Shown: one piece after another, positions 33,731 to 43,401 of the stretch
Layout of the letters: every line of letters begins with the position of its first letter
How positions within the stretch are numbered: position 1 is the first letter of the stretch
Assembly (NCBI GenBank): GCA_035438985.1
Contig: DAORJK010000013.1
Span: 1 to 64,000 of the forward strand
Reading direction: 5' to 3'
Source of the DNA: UBA4408 sp002389785
GTDB lineage: Bacteria; Bacteroidota; Bacteroidia; UBA4408
Length of the DNA: 64,000 bases
Notes under the pieces: generated by a model
The model's database searches: none
The model's input: only the letters and a program-made list of their open reading frames with translations
Told to the model about the DNA's origin: nothing
Program-made: the position numbers and the translations under genes

Positions 33731-34259
33731 CAGTTTGAACATTTCTGCTTCAAAAAAACTCAGCTGGATGTCTTAATATATAATGGTTCAAGAAAAATTC
33801 ACAACTCGCTAATCTTGTTTTTGAATTAGAGTAGATTCTGATACTTGAATGATAAAACTCTATTTGCTTAAGGTCAGTTCACTCATTCCGCTACGCGCTT
33901 CATTCTTTTCACTCACCGCAAGCAACGCACACAAGAGAAACAAAATATAAATTACCACTGTCCGCGTTAATTCAAGTTTCCCTTTTTGATTTGACAGTAC
34001 GAATTTATATTTCGTTACACTTGCTTTTCCCCCCTCATAAGGTATTCTTTGTTTGACAAAAAACACAACCGCTTCAAAAGTTGAAAATTCCTTGCACTTA
34101 CAACCCTTTGTTCGTAAAGGTTATAGTAAATTTCGAAAAAACAATTTTCCTGTTTTGCCATTCAAGTAAAAAATCTTTTCCCGAAAACCTTGACAAACAT
34201 CCAAAGAAATTTTGATTGGGTTTTTACACGGTTGAGCTTTTTCGGTTTGCCATTTGAAA
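33731..34259. other. Spacer of about 530 bp between convergent genes
   Basis: AT-rich, with no convincing gene on either strand. A short minus frame at 33860-34066 is low-complexity and unsupported. It holds the 3' sides of two convergent genes. No clear hairpin was seen. Confidence 0.55.
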
Positions 34260-35126
34260 CTATTTTGCTTTCATGATTAACGATTCCAAAAATTCGGAAT
34301 TAGATTTAATTGAACGTTCAACTTTCTTCAATAAATTTTTTCTGTAATCTTTATTCTTATCTAGAGAAGAGTAATCAACCAAGTTTTTACTGTAGAATTT
34401 TAAATCTTTTTTGAAGCTCGCCATGCTTGATTTCTTAGTGACAAATTTCTCAATTGCAAAAGCAACAAGTTCTTGAGTAAATGGAATAGAAACAACTTGA
34501 TATTCCGCTAACCCTTGCAGTAAATTAAATTCTTTCCATTTATTTGACTCATCAAGAGCCTGAATTCTATTTCCTGTTTTTTTCAAGTGAATGTCGACAA
34601 TTCGATAGCTGTTTTTTTCCTGTGTTTTCTTTCCCTCATTACTTTTCCCCCAAACAGTATAATCAACAGTATGAGCACCCGCGACCTTCCTTAAATCATA
34701 AATATCCAATTTTTGTATTTTTGAGTATTGTTGTTCGGTTGAGGGAAATTTAAGGAGCTCTCCAATCCCTTTTAGGGCAGAGCTTTGCAAGTAGATAGCG
34801 TTTAAAATACCATATAGCCTTAAATATTTTTCACCCCAACTTTCATTCTTCGACAAGTCTCCCAATTGATACTCGAATGCATTAACGATGGCACTTTCGG
34901 TTGTTATGGTTAAATCAACGCAGGCCTGAAATCTTTTGGATTCCTCAATATTATTAAAACCCATTCTCTCAGAGTACGCTTTCCAAAAGTTATCTTGGTG
35001 AGGAATATTCTGAGAAACATGATAGATTATGGCCGAAAGTAAATCGGCAATATCACCTTTGTCGTATTTCTCATTTTTACCAACGTTAATCATGCTGCTT
35101 TTTTTGAAGACAAAGCTATATAGCAT
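34260..35126 (-). CDS. Unrecognised helical protein with HEPN-like R-x5-H
   Basis: 288 residues with an ATG at 35126. Mostly helical, no signal peptide or span. LRKVAGAHTVDY has Arg146 and His152 (R-x5-H), within the R-x4-6-H range of HEPN RNases, in a helical setting (ALKGIGELLK upstream). The C-terminus is Lys-rich helices. HEPN domains are common RNase effectors of toxin and defence systems, but the match is only a short motif. The gene stands alone. Confidence 0.6.
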   Translation of the reverse strand: MLYSFVFKKSSMINVGKNEKYDKGDIADLLSAIIYHVSQNIPHQDNFWKAYSERMGFNNIEESKRFQACVDLTITTESAIVNAFEYQLGDLSKNESWGEKYLRLYGILNAIYLQSSALKGIGELLKFPSTEQQYSKIQKLDIYDLRKVAGAHTVDYTVWGKSNEGKKTQEKNSYRIVDIHLKKTGNRIQALDESNKWKEFNLLQGLAEYQVVSIPFTQELVAFAIEKFVTKKSSMASFKKDLKFYSKNLVDYSSLDKNKDYRKNLLKKVERSIKSNSEFLESLIMKAK

Positions 35127-35446
35127 TCAACCGTTAATAGGATGATTATCCGACTATTTTTCAACATGATGGGTAATTGACATCAGTCCACCTACTGCTT
35201 AGCTAAGAATCTGCCTGCATAGCAAGAATCAAGACCCTTGTTGTCTTTGTCTTCATCAAGAATTTTTCGAACCCCAAAAATCACAGACAAAGACACGCTT
35301 TTTTACAATTAAAGTATATTTTTTATCGACTAAAATTGCAGGTGTGGGTAAAATGAAATATATTGCACAAATATTTTACGAGTTGACCAAACGACTTCAA
35401 TGGGATATAATTCAATAAATAGATAACTAAAAATTAAAAAATACAT
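35127..35446. other. Spacer of about 320 bp upstream of the CHAP lipoprotein
   Basis: No gene is seen. It carries a candidate promoter of unusual type (35383-35411), listed separately. Confidence 0.55.
35383..35411 (+). promoter_or_regulatory. Possible sigma70-type promoter of the CHAP lipoprotein
   Basis: TTGACC at 35383-35388 and TATAAT at 35406-35411 are 17 bp apart, which is the proteobacterial rather than the Bacteroidota form. It lies about 35 bp before the ATG at 35447. It may be chance in AT-rich DNA. Confidence 0.35.
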
Positions 35447-36562
35447 ATGAGAAAATTTCACAAAATTAGTCTTGCCCTGGCTACAGTTTCAGTAATTATT
35501 TTCTTTGTTGGATGCAAGAAAGATGGCATAGAAACATCAAACAATGAATCACAAAACAATAGCAGTTTCGATGATCAAACATGGAGGTCTTACCCCCTTG
35601 ATACAACTCCGGGATTTGCTGCTGATGATGCATCTCGGATTTTGTCATACCCAGCTACCTCGTATGTTTCTGTTCCAAATAACAATGTTTTTCAAGCCTC
35701 TCCCGCTAGTTCAGTTGCCTATGGAGGTGTTACTTATTATGGCGGCCCATTTCAAGCAAGTACTTATTCGGTAAGCGGAAATATAATTACGTTTCAAATG
35801 AAACGCACAGATGGGTTTACTTTCCCTGTTGGCTCTGTTTTGAAAATTAAACTTACTAATGCAGGAGGAACAGTAATGAATACAATTACTTTAACAGCAG
35901 CAGCTTCAAGTTATAACTTGCATGCTATTGAATCAAACACCTGGAATCTAAGTGGTGGTAGTTCAAGCAATCCCAACAATACCAGTAGTTATGTATTAAC
36001 TTGGTACAATCCTTCTAGTGGCTTAACATTTTATACTTTACCTATAAAAATTGTTGCTGTTCCAACAGGTTGGGGTACTAATCTATCAAGTTTTGGTGTC
36101 CCCATTTATTCAAATGGCTGGGGTGGCTTCTTATCTACCAATAACCTTAAAGATGTTTCCTACAATAACTCTCAGATGTATCAATGTGTACATTATATTC
36201 AGAAATACTATCTTGCTATAAAGTCTAAAAATATTGGCAATGCTAATGCTGGTGACTATTGGAATTCAAACACCTCTCACAGCCTTACTCAAAAAGTATT
36301 AAACGGGAATGGTGTTCCACAACAAGGAGATATTGTTTGCTTTTACAACACTAACTCTGGTTCCTATCATGTGGGAATTGCAGGTGGGGTTAATGTTTCT
36401 GGCTTTTTAAGAGTGTTTCAGGAAAACGTTGGGCAAACCCTTGTTAATGGTAATTATTGCTCTGGATATAAGGACATGGCTTATGCAAATAATGGAAGTG
36501 GTTACAACGTTTCAGCAGCAACACTTGGTAGCAATTGGGTGACACTTGGTTGGGTGAGGTAA
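35447..36562 (+). CDS. Lipoprotein with C-terminal CHAP-type amidase/peptidase domain
   Basis: 371 residues. The signal peptide ends in a lipobox (FFVGCKKDG, Cys23). The middle (about 100-230) is a beta-rich binding domain. Residues 240-371 fit a CHAP domain: MYQCVHYIQKYYLA with Cys247, GVPQQGDIVCFYN, and SGSYHVGIAGG with His308. CHAP enzymes cut peptidoglycan cross-bridges or amide bonds. As a lipoprotein it would act at the outer or inner membrane face, possibly in wall turnover or attack on other bacteria. The next gene is another lipoprotein 68 bp downstream. Confidence 0.8.
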   Translation: MRKFHKISLALATVSVIIFFVGCKKDGIETSNNESQNNSSFDDQTWRSYPLDTTPGFAADDASRILSYPATSYVSVPNNNVFQASPASSVAYGGVTYYGGPFQASTYSVSGNIITFQMKRTDGFTFPVGSVLKIKLTNAGGTVMNTITLTAAASSYNLHAIESNTWNLSGGSSSNPNNTSSYVLTWYNPSSGLTFYTLPIKIVAVPTGWGTNLSSFGVPIYSNGWGGFLSTNNLKDVSYNNSQMYQCVHYIQKYYLAIKSKNIGNANAGDYWNSNTSHSLTQKVLNGNGVPQQGDIVCFYNTNSGSYHVGIAGGVNVSGFLRVFQENVGQTLVNGNYCSGYKDMAYANNGSGYNVSAATLGSNWVTLGWVR

Positions 36563-36630
36563 GATAGTTGCTCTATAGAATGCTTGGCTGAAAATCAGGT
36601 ACTAGTGATGTAAAATTAAAATCAATAGAT

Positions 36631-37440
36631 ATGAATAGAAATAAACTAATTTTCTTGGTTGCAATTTTATCTGCTTGCCAAGGAAGACCAACAAGTTCAG
36701 TGACTGAACAAGAACCCCAAGCGGATACAGTTAGTACGGCAAAAGCAAAAATTCAGTCTATCTCTAAGCTTAACGAACAGAGCGATAGCATTTCTCTATT
36801 CACAGCTCCTAATGGTAAACAATACAAAGTTATTCAGCTCCCTGCCGAATCTAGTCTTGATACCTCTACTGGCTTTACAGAACTTGCTGCACAGCTTGAT
36901 TGTGAAACGGATGACTACCACGGGAAGGATAGAAAAGCCTCAAAATTATCCATCGTAAATGCCTCAACTGAAGCGTTTAATAGTTTGAACTCTTTTATTG
37001 AAACCCTAAAGGATGATAACTCAATGATAAATAATTCTCAAATAAGTCGTGACGAGAATAATAAAAGGGTTAAAGATGAAAAAAGAAATATAAAGCTTAG
37101 CAACATTTTTATTTACGCAATGAAAAGAGAGCCCGATAATGATTACCACATAATTATTGGGGATGAAAATGGACTATATTTTAACATTGAAAACTCTGGC
37201 CTTCCAGATGAAAACCAAGGAGATTTTAATAGACTTGCAAAAGCAAGAAAGGAAGTTGAGGATTATTTTGGTGAGGCTTGCAATTCAAATTATCAAAAGT
37301 TTGACCCACCAATTCCTGTTGAAATTGAAGGTTCAATTTTTTATGACATAGATCATCGACCGGGGGCTGTTGGGCCAGAGGGGTTCAAGCCTAAAACCTC
37401 TTGGGAAATTCACCCAATTACAAAAATTGTTTTCAAATAA
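36631..37440 (+). CDS. Lipoprotein of unknown function
   Basis: 269 residues. The signal peptide ends in a lipobox (AILSACQGRP, Cys16). The mature protein is Ser/Thr-rich at the start, then hydrophilic and mixed alpha/beta, ending in a Pro/Gly-rich region (DHRPGAVGPEGFKPKTSWE). No motif was recognised. It follows the CHAP lipoprotein on the same strand after 68 bp and could be an inhibitor or partner of it. Confidence 0.75.
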   Translation: MNRNKLIFLVAILSACQGRPTSSVTEQEPQADTVSTAKAKIQSISKLNEQSDSISLFTAPNGKQYKVIQLPAESSLDTSTGFTELAAQLDCETDDYHGKDRKASKLSIVNASTEAFNSLNSFIETLKDDNSMINNSQISRDENNKRVKDEKRNIKLSNIFIYAMKREPDNDYHIIIGDENGLYFNIENSGLPDENQGDFNRLAKARKEVEDYFGEACNSNYQKFDPPIPVEIEGSIFYDIDHRPGAVGPEGFKPKTSWEIHPITKIVFK

Positions 37441-37494
37441 TAGCAGGATCGGTAAACTGCAAAACAGCCAAGGTTAAGCGTGAATGTCTGCATA

Positions 37495-37547
37495 GCAAGA
37501 TTGCGTATGGACGGTCTACTTTGTATGCCGCCCATACGCAATCTTGC
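37495..37547. terminator. Perfect 16-bp inverted repeat, likely terminator
   Basis: GCAAGATTGCGTATGG at 37495-37510 pairs perfectly with CCATACGCAATCTTGC at 37532-37547 around a 21-nt loop. It lies between convergent genes (stops at 37440 and 37595). No long T-run follows, so a role as a transcript-end or mRNA-stabilising hairpin is also possible. Confidence 0.55.
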
Positions 37548-37594
37548 GGGGAACACATTTCCCCGTACCCCTTTAAACGTAAAAAATATTAATT

Positions 37595-39253
37595 CTATTT
37601 AATTATTATTTTCATTGATTCAAAACAATCAGATGTTTTAAATCTAGCGGTATAAAAACCAACTGGCAAATTTTTATCAATGAAAACTTTATGGGTTCTA
37701 GATGTCAAAAGATTCAAATCAACACGAAATACGACAGAACCAATATTGTTATATAAATCCAACACCCCCATTGTAGACTCATTTCCAAAATATGAGATAT
37801 TAATTTCAAAAACACCATCATTTGGATTTGGGAACGCCTTCATTAGTAACTTGTTCGGTTGGTATGTTAGGTTCTCATCATTCGTTTCTTTTTGAACACT
37901 AAATTCTTTGAAAAAAGGTAATTCAATCTGTGTAAGAGTCTGGCGAATTTGATTTATCATCACTGTCTCGTTACTTGCAGAACGATTTGCAGAACATTGT
38001 TCTATAGTCCCTGAAAAGGTAGCCCCAAGCTCAATTTCTAAATAAGATGTTGTGCTATTGGGTCCGTATGTAATGTGATTTCCTGCCTTAAATTCATAAT
38101 CAGCCCCATCGTGAATTGTAATTTTTGATATTACATCAATTCCTTCTTCTGCTTGAAGAATTACCTTATTCTCCGATTGGTAATGGCTCGCAGGGAAATA
38201 TTCTCCAGATACACCAGATACACCAGGAAGTTGTAAGTTTTGATAGCAACTTATTTTCCTGCCTCCTAATCCAAGCAAATCTATTGTTAGGTCATTATTA
38301 GGGTTTAATTTATTTCTTACACCCTGGCGAAAATAACTGCTTTTAAAAGGTCCATAAAAATCCATCATACTAAAGCTACATCCAGATAAACCACCTGAAA
38401 GGACACCAACAATCTTATCATTAGAATTAAACATTACCGCCCCTGATGATCCAGATTGGGTAGAACCATAACACCATTGTGGTACAGTATACCATGGTAT
38501 GTCAACGTAGTTACAAATTACTTGAGTTGAAAAACTCTGATTCCAAATCCATCCAAAAAGAATATCTATTATTGTAGTGATTGTATAACATCCTGTTGAA
38601 AGTGAAGAATAGTTTTTCAAAATCCTCTGTGTGCCACTGATTTTTTTAATATCCCCTTCTGGATGATGCACTGTTGTATATAAATTCGGTAATGTACCAC
38701 AATTTGGCGTATTTCCAATACTAACACCATTTAACAATAAACTTGAATTCCAGCCAGCATAGTTATAGTTAAAATGGGGGGGTAAGGGAGTTACTATTTC
38801 ACATAAAGCAAAATCACCCCATGAATAATCCTCAATTAAATTGAGTTTGGAAATGTGCTTGTATTCATAACCATTAGGAAGTATATTACTTGACTGACTA
38901 TTAGCTAACCCTTGATTGGTAGAATGAGTAGAACTAGAGTTAGCATCAGGACTTTGGTAATTAAAATACAAAGTGAAATCATTACTAAAGTCAACATCCT
39001 TTACACAATGATGAGCAGTAATAAAGTAAAAACCTACATCGCCATCATTTGTGTTTCTGTTTATTAGAGTTCCTGTACACAATCCATCGATACTTAGTTT
39101 GAATACGCTATTTATCATATTACTGTTAGGAGCAACCTGATATTGGGGATCATTTACATTTTTTTGGCACGCACCCGCGTCCCCAAATTCTTGTGCTAAT
39201 AAAGACTTTACCAAAATCAATTGAAACAACATAAATCGTCTTACTTTTTTCAT
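37595..39253 (-). CDS. Trypsin-like serine protease with T9SS sorting domain
   Basis: 552 residues. After a signal peptide (MLFQLILVKSLLAQ) the S1-type triad is seen: His82 in FITAHHC, Asp147 in YSWGDFALCE and Ser270 in TQSGSSGAVMF. A Cys-rich pattern (CTGTLI, CYGSTQ) fits disulphides. The last 85 residues are a T9SS type A sorting domain (KAFPNPNDGVFEIN and GFYTARFKTSDCF). It is likely exported to the surface or medium. It is the last gene of an operon with the SprB-repeat protein, a 178-aa protein and a lipoprotein. Confidence 0.85.
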   Translation of the reverse strand: MKKVRRFMLFQLILVKSLLAQEFGDAGACQKNVNDPQYQVAPNSNMINSVFKLSIDGLCTGTLINRNTNDGDVGFYFITAHHCVKDVDFSNDFTLYFNYQSPDANSSSTHSTNQGLANSQSSNILPNGYEYKHISKLNLIEDYSWGDFALCEIVTPLPPHFNYNYAGWNSSLLLNGVSIGNTPNCGTLPNLYTTVHHPEGDIKKISGTQRILKNYSSLSTGCYTITTIIDILFGWIWNQSFSTQVICNYVDIPWYTVPQWCYGSTQSGSSGAVMFNSNDKIVGVLSGGLSGCSFSMMDFYGPFKSSYFRQGVRNKLNPNNDLTIDLLGLGGRKISCYQNLQLPGVSGVSGEYFPASHYQSENKVILQAEEGIDVISKITIHDGADYEFKAGNHITYGPNSTTSYLEIELGATFSGTIEQCSANRSASNETVMINQIRQTLTQIELPFFKEFSVQKETNDENLTYQPNKLLMKAFPNPNDGVFEINISYFGNESTMGVLDLYNNIGSVVFRVDLNLLTSRTHKVFIDKNLPVGFYTARFKTSDCFESMKIIIK

Positions 39254-39264
39254 GGACTTGCCTT

Positions 39265-39849
39265 TTATTTTATAAAATATTTAACCAAATTAAATGTGTC
39301 TGTCGAATTAATATAACGGATGATTCCTATATCAGGAGCGAATAATAATTTATTGGGTCCATTTTGAAAATAAATAGCGTTTTGATAATGGGAACCACTT
39401 ACCGTAATTGAATCTAGGACTACCTCCGACGGAATTATTGTACTCAAGGGATGAATATCTGTCTCTGCGTCCATTTTTGCGCCAATGACACATAAAAAAT
39501 AATTTTCACAACAATTCGCATTGTTAAAATATTCGCCATTTATTTCTTTATTTATGCCATCATTAATATAATTAGTGTTTAATGTAAATTTTCTCTCCGG
39601 ATAAGTAATACATTTTACTTGTTTATCCTTTCGAATAACTTCAGAAAAATTTGTTATGAATACGCTATCTGTCTTTGTTGATTTATTGTTTTTATAAACC
39701 CACCAATTATCAGATTGATACATGCCAAAATAACTATTCATTTTATCTAAAAACCAATAGTCCTTTAATCCTTTTCTTTTTGGACACTGCTTACAAGAAC
39801 CTAAAATTAAAGCAATTAAAACAACGACTATACCGGCAAAATTTTTCAT
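39265..39849 (-). CDS. Lipoprotein of unknown function
   Basis: 194 residues from the ATG at 39849; a longer frame begins only with a TTG at 39864. The signal peptide ends in a lipobox (IALILGSCKQCPKR). The mature part has a Cys pair (NCCENYFLC) that may form a disulphide, and a beta-rich core. It lies between the 178-aa protein and the protease in the operon, 7 bp after the former stop. Function unknown. Confidence 0.75.
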   Translation of the reverse strand: MKNFAGIVVVLIALILGSCKQCPKRKGLKDYWFLDKMNSYFGMYQSDNWWVYKNNKSTKTDSVFITNFSEVIRKDKQVKCITYPERKFTLNTNYINDGINKEINGEYFNNANCCENYFLCVIGAKMDAETDIHPLSTIIPSEVVLDSITVSGSHYQNAIYFQNGPNKLLFAPDIGIIRYINSTDTFNLVKYFIK

Positions 39850-39856
39850 GTGCTTT

Positions 39857-40393
39857 TTAATCAAAATTAATCGAATTAAAGAATATCTCCTTATATATTA
39901 GGAGCCTTTGCAAATCAGTTTCAATACCAGTAATTGAAAAAGTTAGAAATTTATCATCATAAAGAAATATTCTATTAAAGGAGTATTCTCTTTCCAATGT
40001 TGAGAGTTCATCATATGAAAACCCTATTTCTAAACCCCTATGATTATCAATAAGTATATCACTTATTGATGTGAGGGTCCCATTGGAAATTAACAATAAA
40101 ATCTTACCGATCGTTCTTAGGGTGTCATAGTTTGTCTGTGTTAATGCTGTTGTGAAAATCAGACTTGATGAGTCAAAAGAAATGCTATCAATGAAATGAA
40201 CCTGTAAGCCAAGAGTAGAATCAACTTTGAAAAAAAAAGATTCTATATTTATAGTGTCAAGAATAAGTGGATTATTTGGGAGTTTAAAATTAAAGTCAGG
40301 ATTATAATTGTTCAATTGCACCCAATTTGTATCAGGCTGAGCAGTCAACTCATAATATCCAATACAAAATAGAAATAGGAATATTTTTTTCAT
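39857..40393 (-). CDS. Secreted protein of unknown function
   Basis: 178 residues. The signal peptide MKKIFLFLFCIGYYELTAQ ends in a typical Bacteroidota TAQ/AQ cleavage site. The mature part is beta-rich (SFFFKVDSTLGLQVHFIDSI). No sorting domain is present. The start overlaps the stop of the SprB-repeat gene by 4 bp (ATGA), so the two are coupled. Confidence 0.75.
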   Translation of the reverse strand: MKKIFLFLFCIGYYELTAQPDTNWVQLNNYNPDFNFKLPNNPLILDTINIESFFFKVDSTLGLQVHFIDSISFDSSSLIFTTALTQTNYDTLRTIGKILLLISNGTLTSISDILIDNHRGLEIGFSYDELSTLEREYSFNRIFLYDDKFLTFSITGIETDLQRLLIYKEIFFNSINFD

Positions 40394-43300
40394 TTTCTGT
40401 TTATTTTGCTTTCCAATTCGATTATTCTTTTGTTTTGCTGTATTATATACAATGTTAGCTCCTCGACCTTTTGCAATAATTTTGTTTCAATAATTGCTAC
40501 ATCTATACCATTTTTCTCAACTTCAGATGTGGTTGGGATTCCGGGTAAGTGTTTGTTGTTAGCTATAAATGACTCCAATTCATCAATAGATCTAAGATTG
40601 TAATCAGAATCGAATACCACATCTTGCCAATGTGCCGAAGTTCCAAGAGCGATTTTCAATTTTTCCGTGATTATTCCTCCAGTCACATACAAATTATAAT
40701 CACCTGGGTAGGATGTCGGATTTCCAATACCAACCTTTCCATTTGAATTTATTGTCATGAGATTGGGGTTTAAAACACCTGGATCGCTATTTATAAAATT
40801 GAAAGACGCGTTGCTTTGCCAACCGTGAATGTAAAAGTTAAATTTTCCAGAAGGATCATTGTCTATTGTAATTCCTCTTCTTGATGGCTTTGCATTATCA
40901 CTCAGAAGTATTTCAAAACTATTTATTGAATTGTCACTTAAAAATTGGACATCGCCATTCACTGTCAATTTTTTGGTTGGTAAATTTGTTCCAATACCAA
41001 TATTACCTGAAAGATATGTATTACCATTATCAATAAGTGGAGTGATAAATAATGCGGGTTGTATAGGATTTCCAAAAATTGTATTTCCATCTGACTTTAT
41101 TGAAAAAACTTCATTAGAAGTGTTATTCATATTTAAAAACCCGCTAATTATTTTTGTGCTCATAGCACTTGAAATAAGTAGTGTATTAAAATTGGGGTCA
41201 GAAGTAGTTGTTACTTTTAAGCCTTCTTCTCCTGTTGGTGCTACTACATCGAGGAATGCTCCAGGATTATTAAGGCCTATACCAACCCTACCCACTTGAC
41301 GAAAAACACCTGATCCATTGGTTTCCCATAAACCTAAACTGTTGAATGAAGAAGTAGAAACTTTACTTAATTTTCCATCACTATCAGCCTGTATCAAGTT
41401 AAATACACTAGAATTATTATTCAAACTTGAAATTCGAATATCCCCTTCAACATCTAATTTTGCTTGAGGATTGTTTGTGCCAATACCAACATTGGCATTT
41501 AAATATTGAAATGTTCCCCCATCAATAATTGGTTTAATATAAAAAGCTGGATTGGTTGGGTTTCCAAAATATGTCTCACCATCTCCCTTTATTGAGAATA
41601 CATCTTGATACCACCCCCCTGTATTAAGTAATGTACCTTTTAGGATTTTTGTTTCACTCATTCCTACTTGAAGAAGTGTATTATATTCAGGATCTACATC
41701 ACCAGGAGTTGTGCCTGTCAACGTCGAAACCAACATTCCATTTTTTGAAGTTCCTCTTATATTGACTGCAATTCCTATATCTCTAGGATAAGGATGTCCT
41801 ACTTCAAAATTATTTCCGGTACTAACTACCCCGCCAGCAGCAGGATTAGCACAAATTGCCACATCCCTTCCACAAAAATAATTGATTAAAAGTCCATTAG
41901 AGGTTCCTCCATTATTATCAGTCCCTTCAACTTCAATTAGTCCATCTCCATTCCAAGGAGCAGAACCAAAAATTAAAGCAGCATTTGTACTTCCTACTGG
42001 GTTATCAGGTTTTGAAGCCATAAATCCATTAAAAGAATAGATTGGATCAGGATTTACTCCATTAAAATTTGGAGCAAAGCATAATGGGATCGGCGCTGGA
42101 TCAGCTTGACCAAAGCGTACAAACGATTCTCCAGTTGATGTGGAACTATATAAAATTTTTAAAGTTTGTGCAGCATTAAGTGCAATACCACCCTTAGCAG
42201 TTAAAAGTTTTTCAAATCTTGTTCCACTCGTATCGAAACGCATTGTTTCAATATTCATTCTTTTAAAAACCAAATCCTTATTATCACTTGTTCCTATGAA
42301 TTGAGTTGCAGGGTTGGTTCCTGTATTCCCATTCATTGTCCAATCTTCACGTTCTGGAGCAGTAAGAATAGCCGTTTTTTCAGTAATACAACCAGCAGCG
42401 TCAGTTATAACTACTAAGTAAACTCCAGCCCCTAGGTTATTTGGGTTTTGTACGCTTGCTCCATTATTCCAAGCATACGTGTAAGGTGGAGTTCCGCTTG
42501 TTATATTAATATTAATACTTCCATTTGTGCATGTATTACATGAAGTATTTTTAGAATTTGGAAAGACAAACGCAGTAGCATTGGCAGAAACTTCTGGTGC
42601 TCTAGTTAAAGTAATATTTGTTCTAATTTCTGACCCATTTTCATCTCTAATTAGCACAGCATAATCGCCAGCTTCTGTAATTTCATTTAAATTTTGAGTA
42701 TTGGGCCCATGTTCCCATTCAAAAGTGTAAGGTGGCGTTCCTCCTGCAACATTTACATTAATTGATCCTGGTAAGTTACATCCAATATTATAATTGCCAA
42801 CAACAGTTGGACTTGAAATACTAACGAGTTGAAAAACTGTCGGTTCTATAAGAGTTACACTTGCTGTTGTAGTGCAATTTGTAGCATCATGAACAGTTAA
42901 TGAATAAGGACCAGCAGTAAGGTCAGTTATTCTATCGATTGTAGAACCACCATTACTCCATAGATAAGAATAGGGTGGTACACCTCCCAATACTTCTGCT
43001 ACAATTATCCCATTATTCCCACCATTCTCAGAAATATGATATCCTCCTTCATACTCTGTAGGACTTAATATAACTTGAAATACATCAGGTTGAGTGAGTG
43101 TAATCTCTCTAGTTACACTTAAACCATTTGAAGATGTAACAACCACTCGATAATACCCTGCTGCTAAATTGCTTCTATTTCTAACCGTTGGCCCATCTAA
43201 CCAAACATAAGTATATGGAGCAGTTCCTCCAGAAATAAATAAATTTATCGAACCATTGTTTGTCCCATTGCAGCTAATGTTATAACCACCTGCATAGAGG

Positions 43301-43401
43301 GATGGTGTGAGTTGCACATCAAATTCTTCGGCTTTAACTAAAGTAATAGTTGTAAAATAAAGCAGAAGAAAACATCTAAAAATCATGGATAATTTTTTCA
43401 T
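40390..43401 (-). CDS. SprB-repeat surface protein with tail-fibre-like C-terminus
   Basis: 1,003 residues. A signal peptide (LLLYFTTITLVKAEE) precedes four SprB-type repeats: GGTAPYTYVW, GGVPPYSYLW, GGTPPYTFEW and SGTPPYTYAW. The middle and C-terminus have tail-fibre-like modules: VGIGTNNPQAKLDVEGDIRI, VGIGLNNPGAFLDV, IGIGTNLPTKKLTVNGDV and GNPTSYPGDYNLYV. The end (ELESFIANNKHLPGIPTTSE) and a final coiled coil resemble the endosialidase-chaperone-like tails of Bacteroidota fibre proteins. It probably forms a surface fibre or adhesin. It is the first gene of a four-gene operon. Confidence 0.85.
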   Translation of the reverse strand: MKKLSMIFRCFLLLYFTTITLVKAEEFDVQLTPSLYAGGYNISCNGTNNGSINLFISGGTAPYTYVWLDGPTVRNRSNLAAGYYRVVVTSSNGLSVTREITLTQPDVFQVILSPTEYEGGYHISENGGNNGIIVAEVLGGVPPYSYLWSNGGSTIDRITDLTAGPYSLTVHDATNCTTTASVTLIEPTVFQLVSISSPTVVGNYNIGCNLPGSINVNVAGGTPPYTFEWEHGPNTQNLNEITEAGDYAVLIRDENGSEIRTNITLTRAPEVSANATAFVFPNSKNTSCNTCTNGSININITSGTPPYTYAWNNGASVQNPNNLGAGVYLVVITDAAGCITEKTAILTAPEREDWTMNGNTGTNPATQFIGTSDNKDLVFKRMNIETMRFDTSGTRFEKLLTAKGGIALNAAQTLKILYSSTSTGESFVRFGQADPAPIPLCFAPNFNGVNPDPIYSFNGFMASKPDNPVGSTNAALIFGSAPWNGDGLIEVEGTDNNGGTSNGLLINYFCGRDVAICANPAAGGVVSTGNNFEVGHPYPRDIGIAVNIRGTSKNGMLVSTLTGTTPGDVDPEYNTLLQVGMSETKILKGTLLNTGGWYQDVFSIKGDGETYFGNPTNPAFYIKPIIDGGTFQYLNANVGIGTNNPQAKLDVEGDIRISSLNNNSSVFNLIQADSDGKLSKVSTSSFNSLGLWETNGSGVFRQVGRVGIGLNNPGAFLDVVAPTGEEGLKVTTTSDPNFNTLLISSAMSTKIISGFLNMNNTSNEVFSIKSDGNTIFGNPIQPALFITPLIDNGNTYLSGNIGIGTNLPTKKLTVNGDVQFLSDNSINSFEILLSDNAKPSRRGITIDNDPSGKFNFYIHGWQSNASFNFINSDPGVLNPNLMTINSNGKVGIGNPTSYPGDYNLYVTGGIITEKLKIALGTSAHWQDVVFDSDYNLRSIDELESFIANNKHLPGIPTTSEVEKNGIDVAIIETKLLQKVEELTLYIIQQNKRIIELESKINRK

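Noticed and set aside
33860..34066. 68-aa minus-strand frame
   Set aside because: Isolated in a spacer, with no motif and no operon context.
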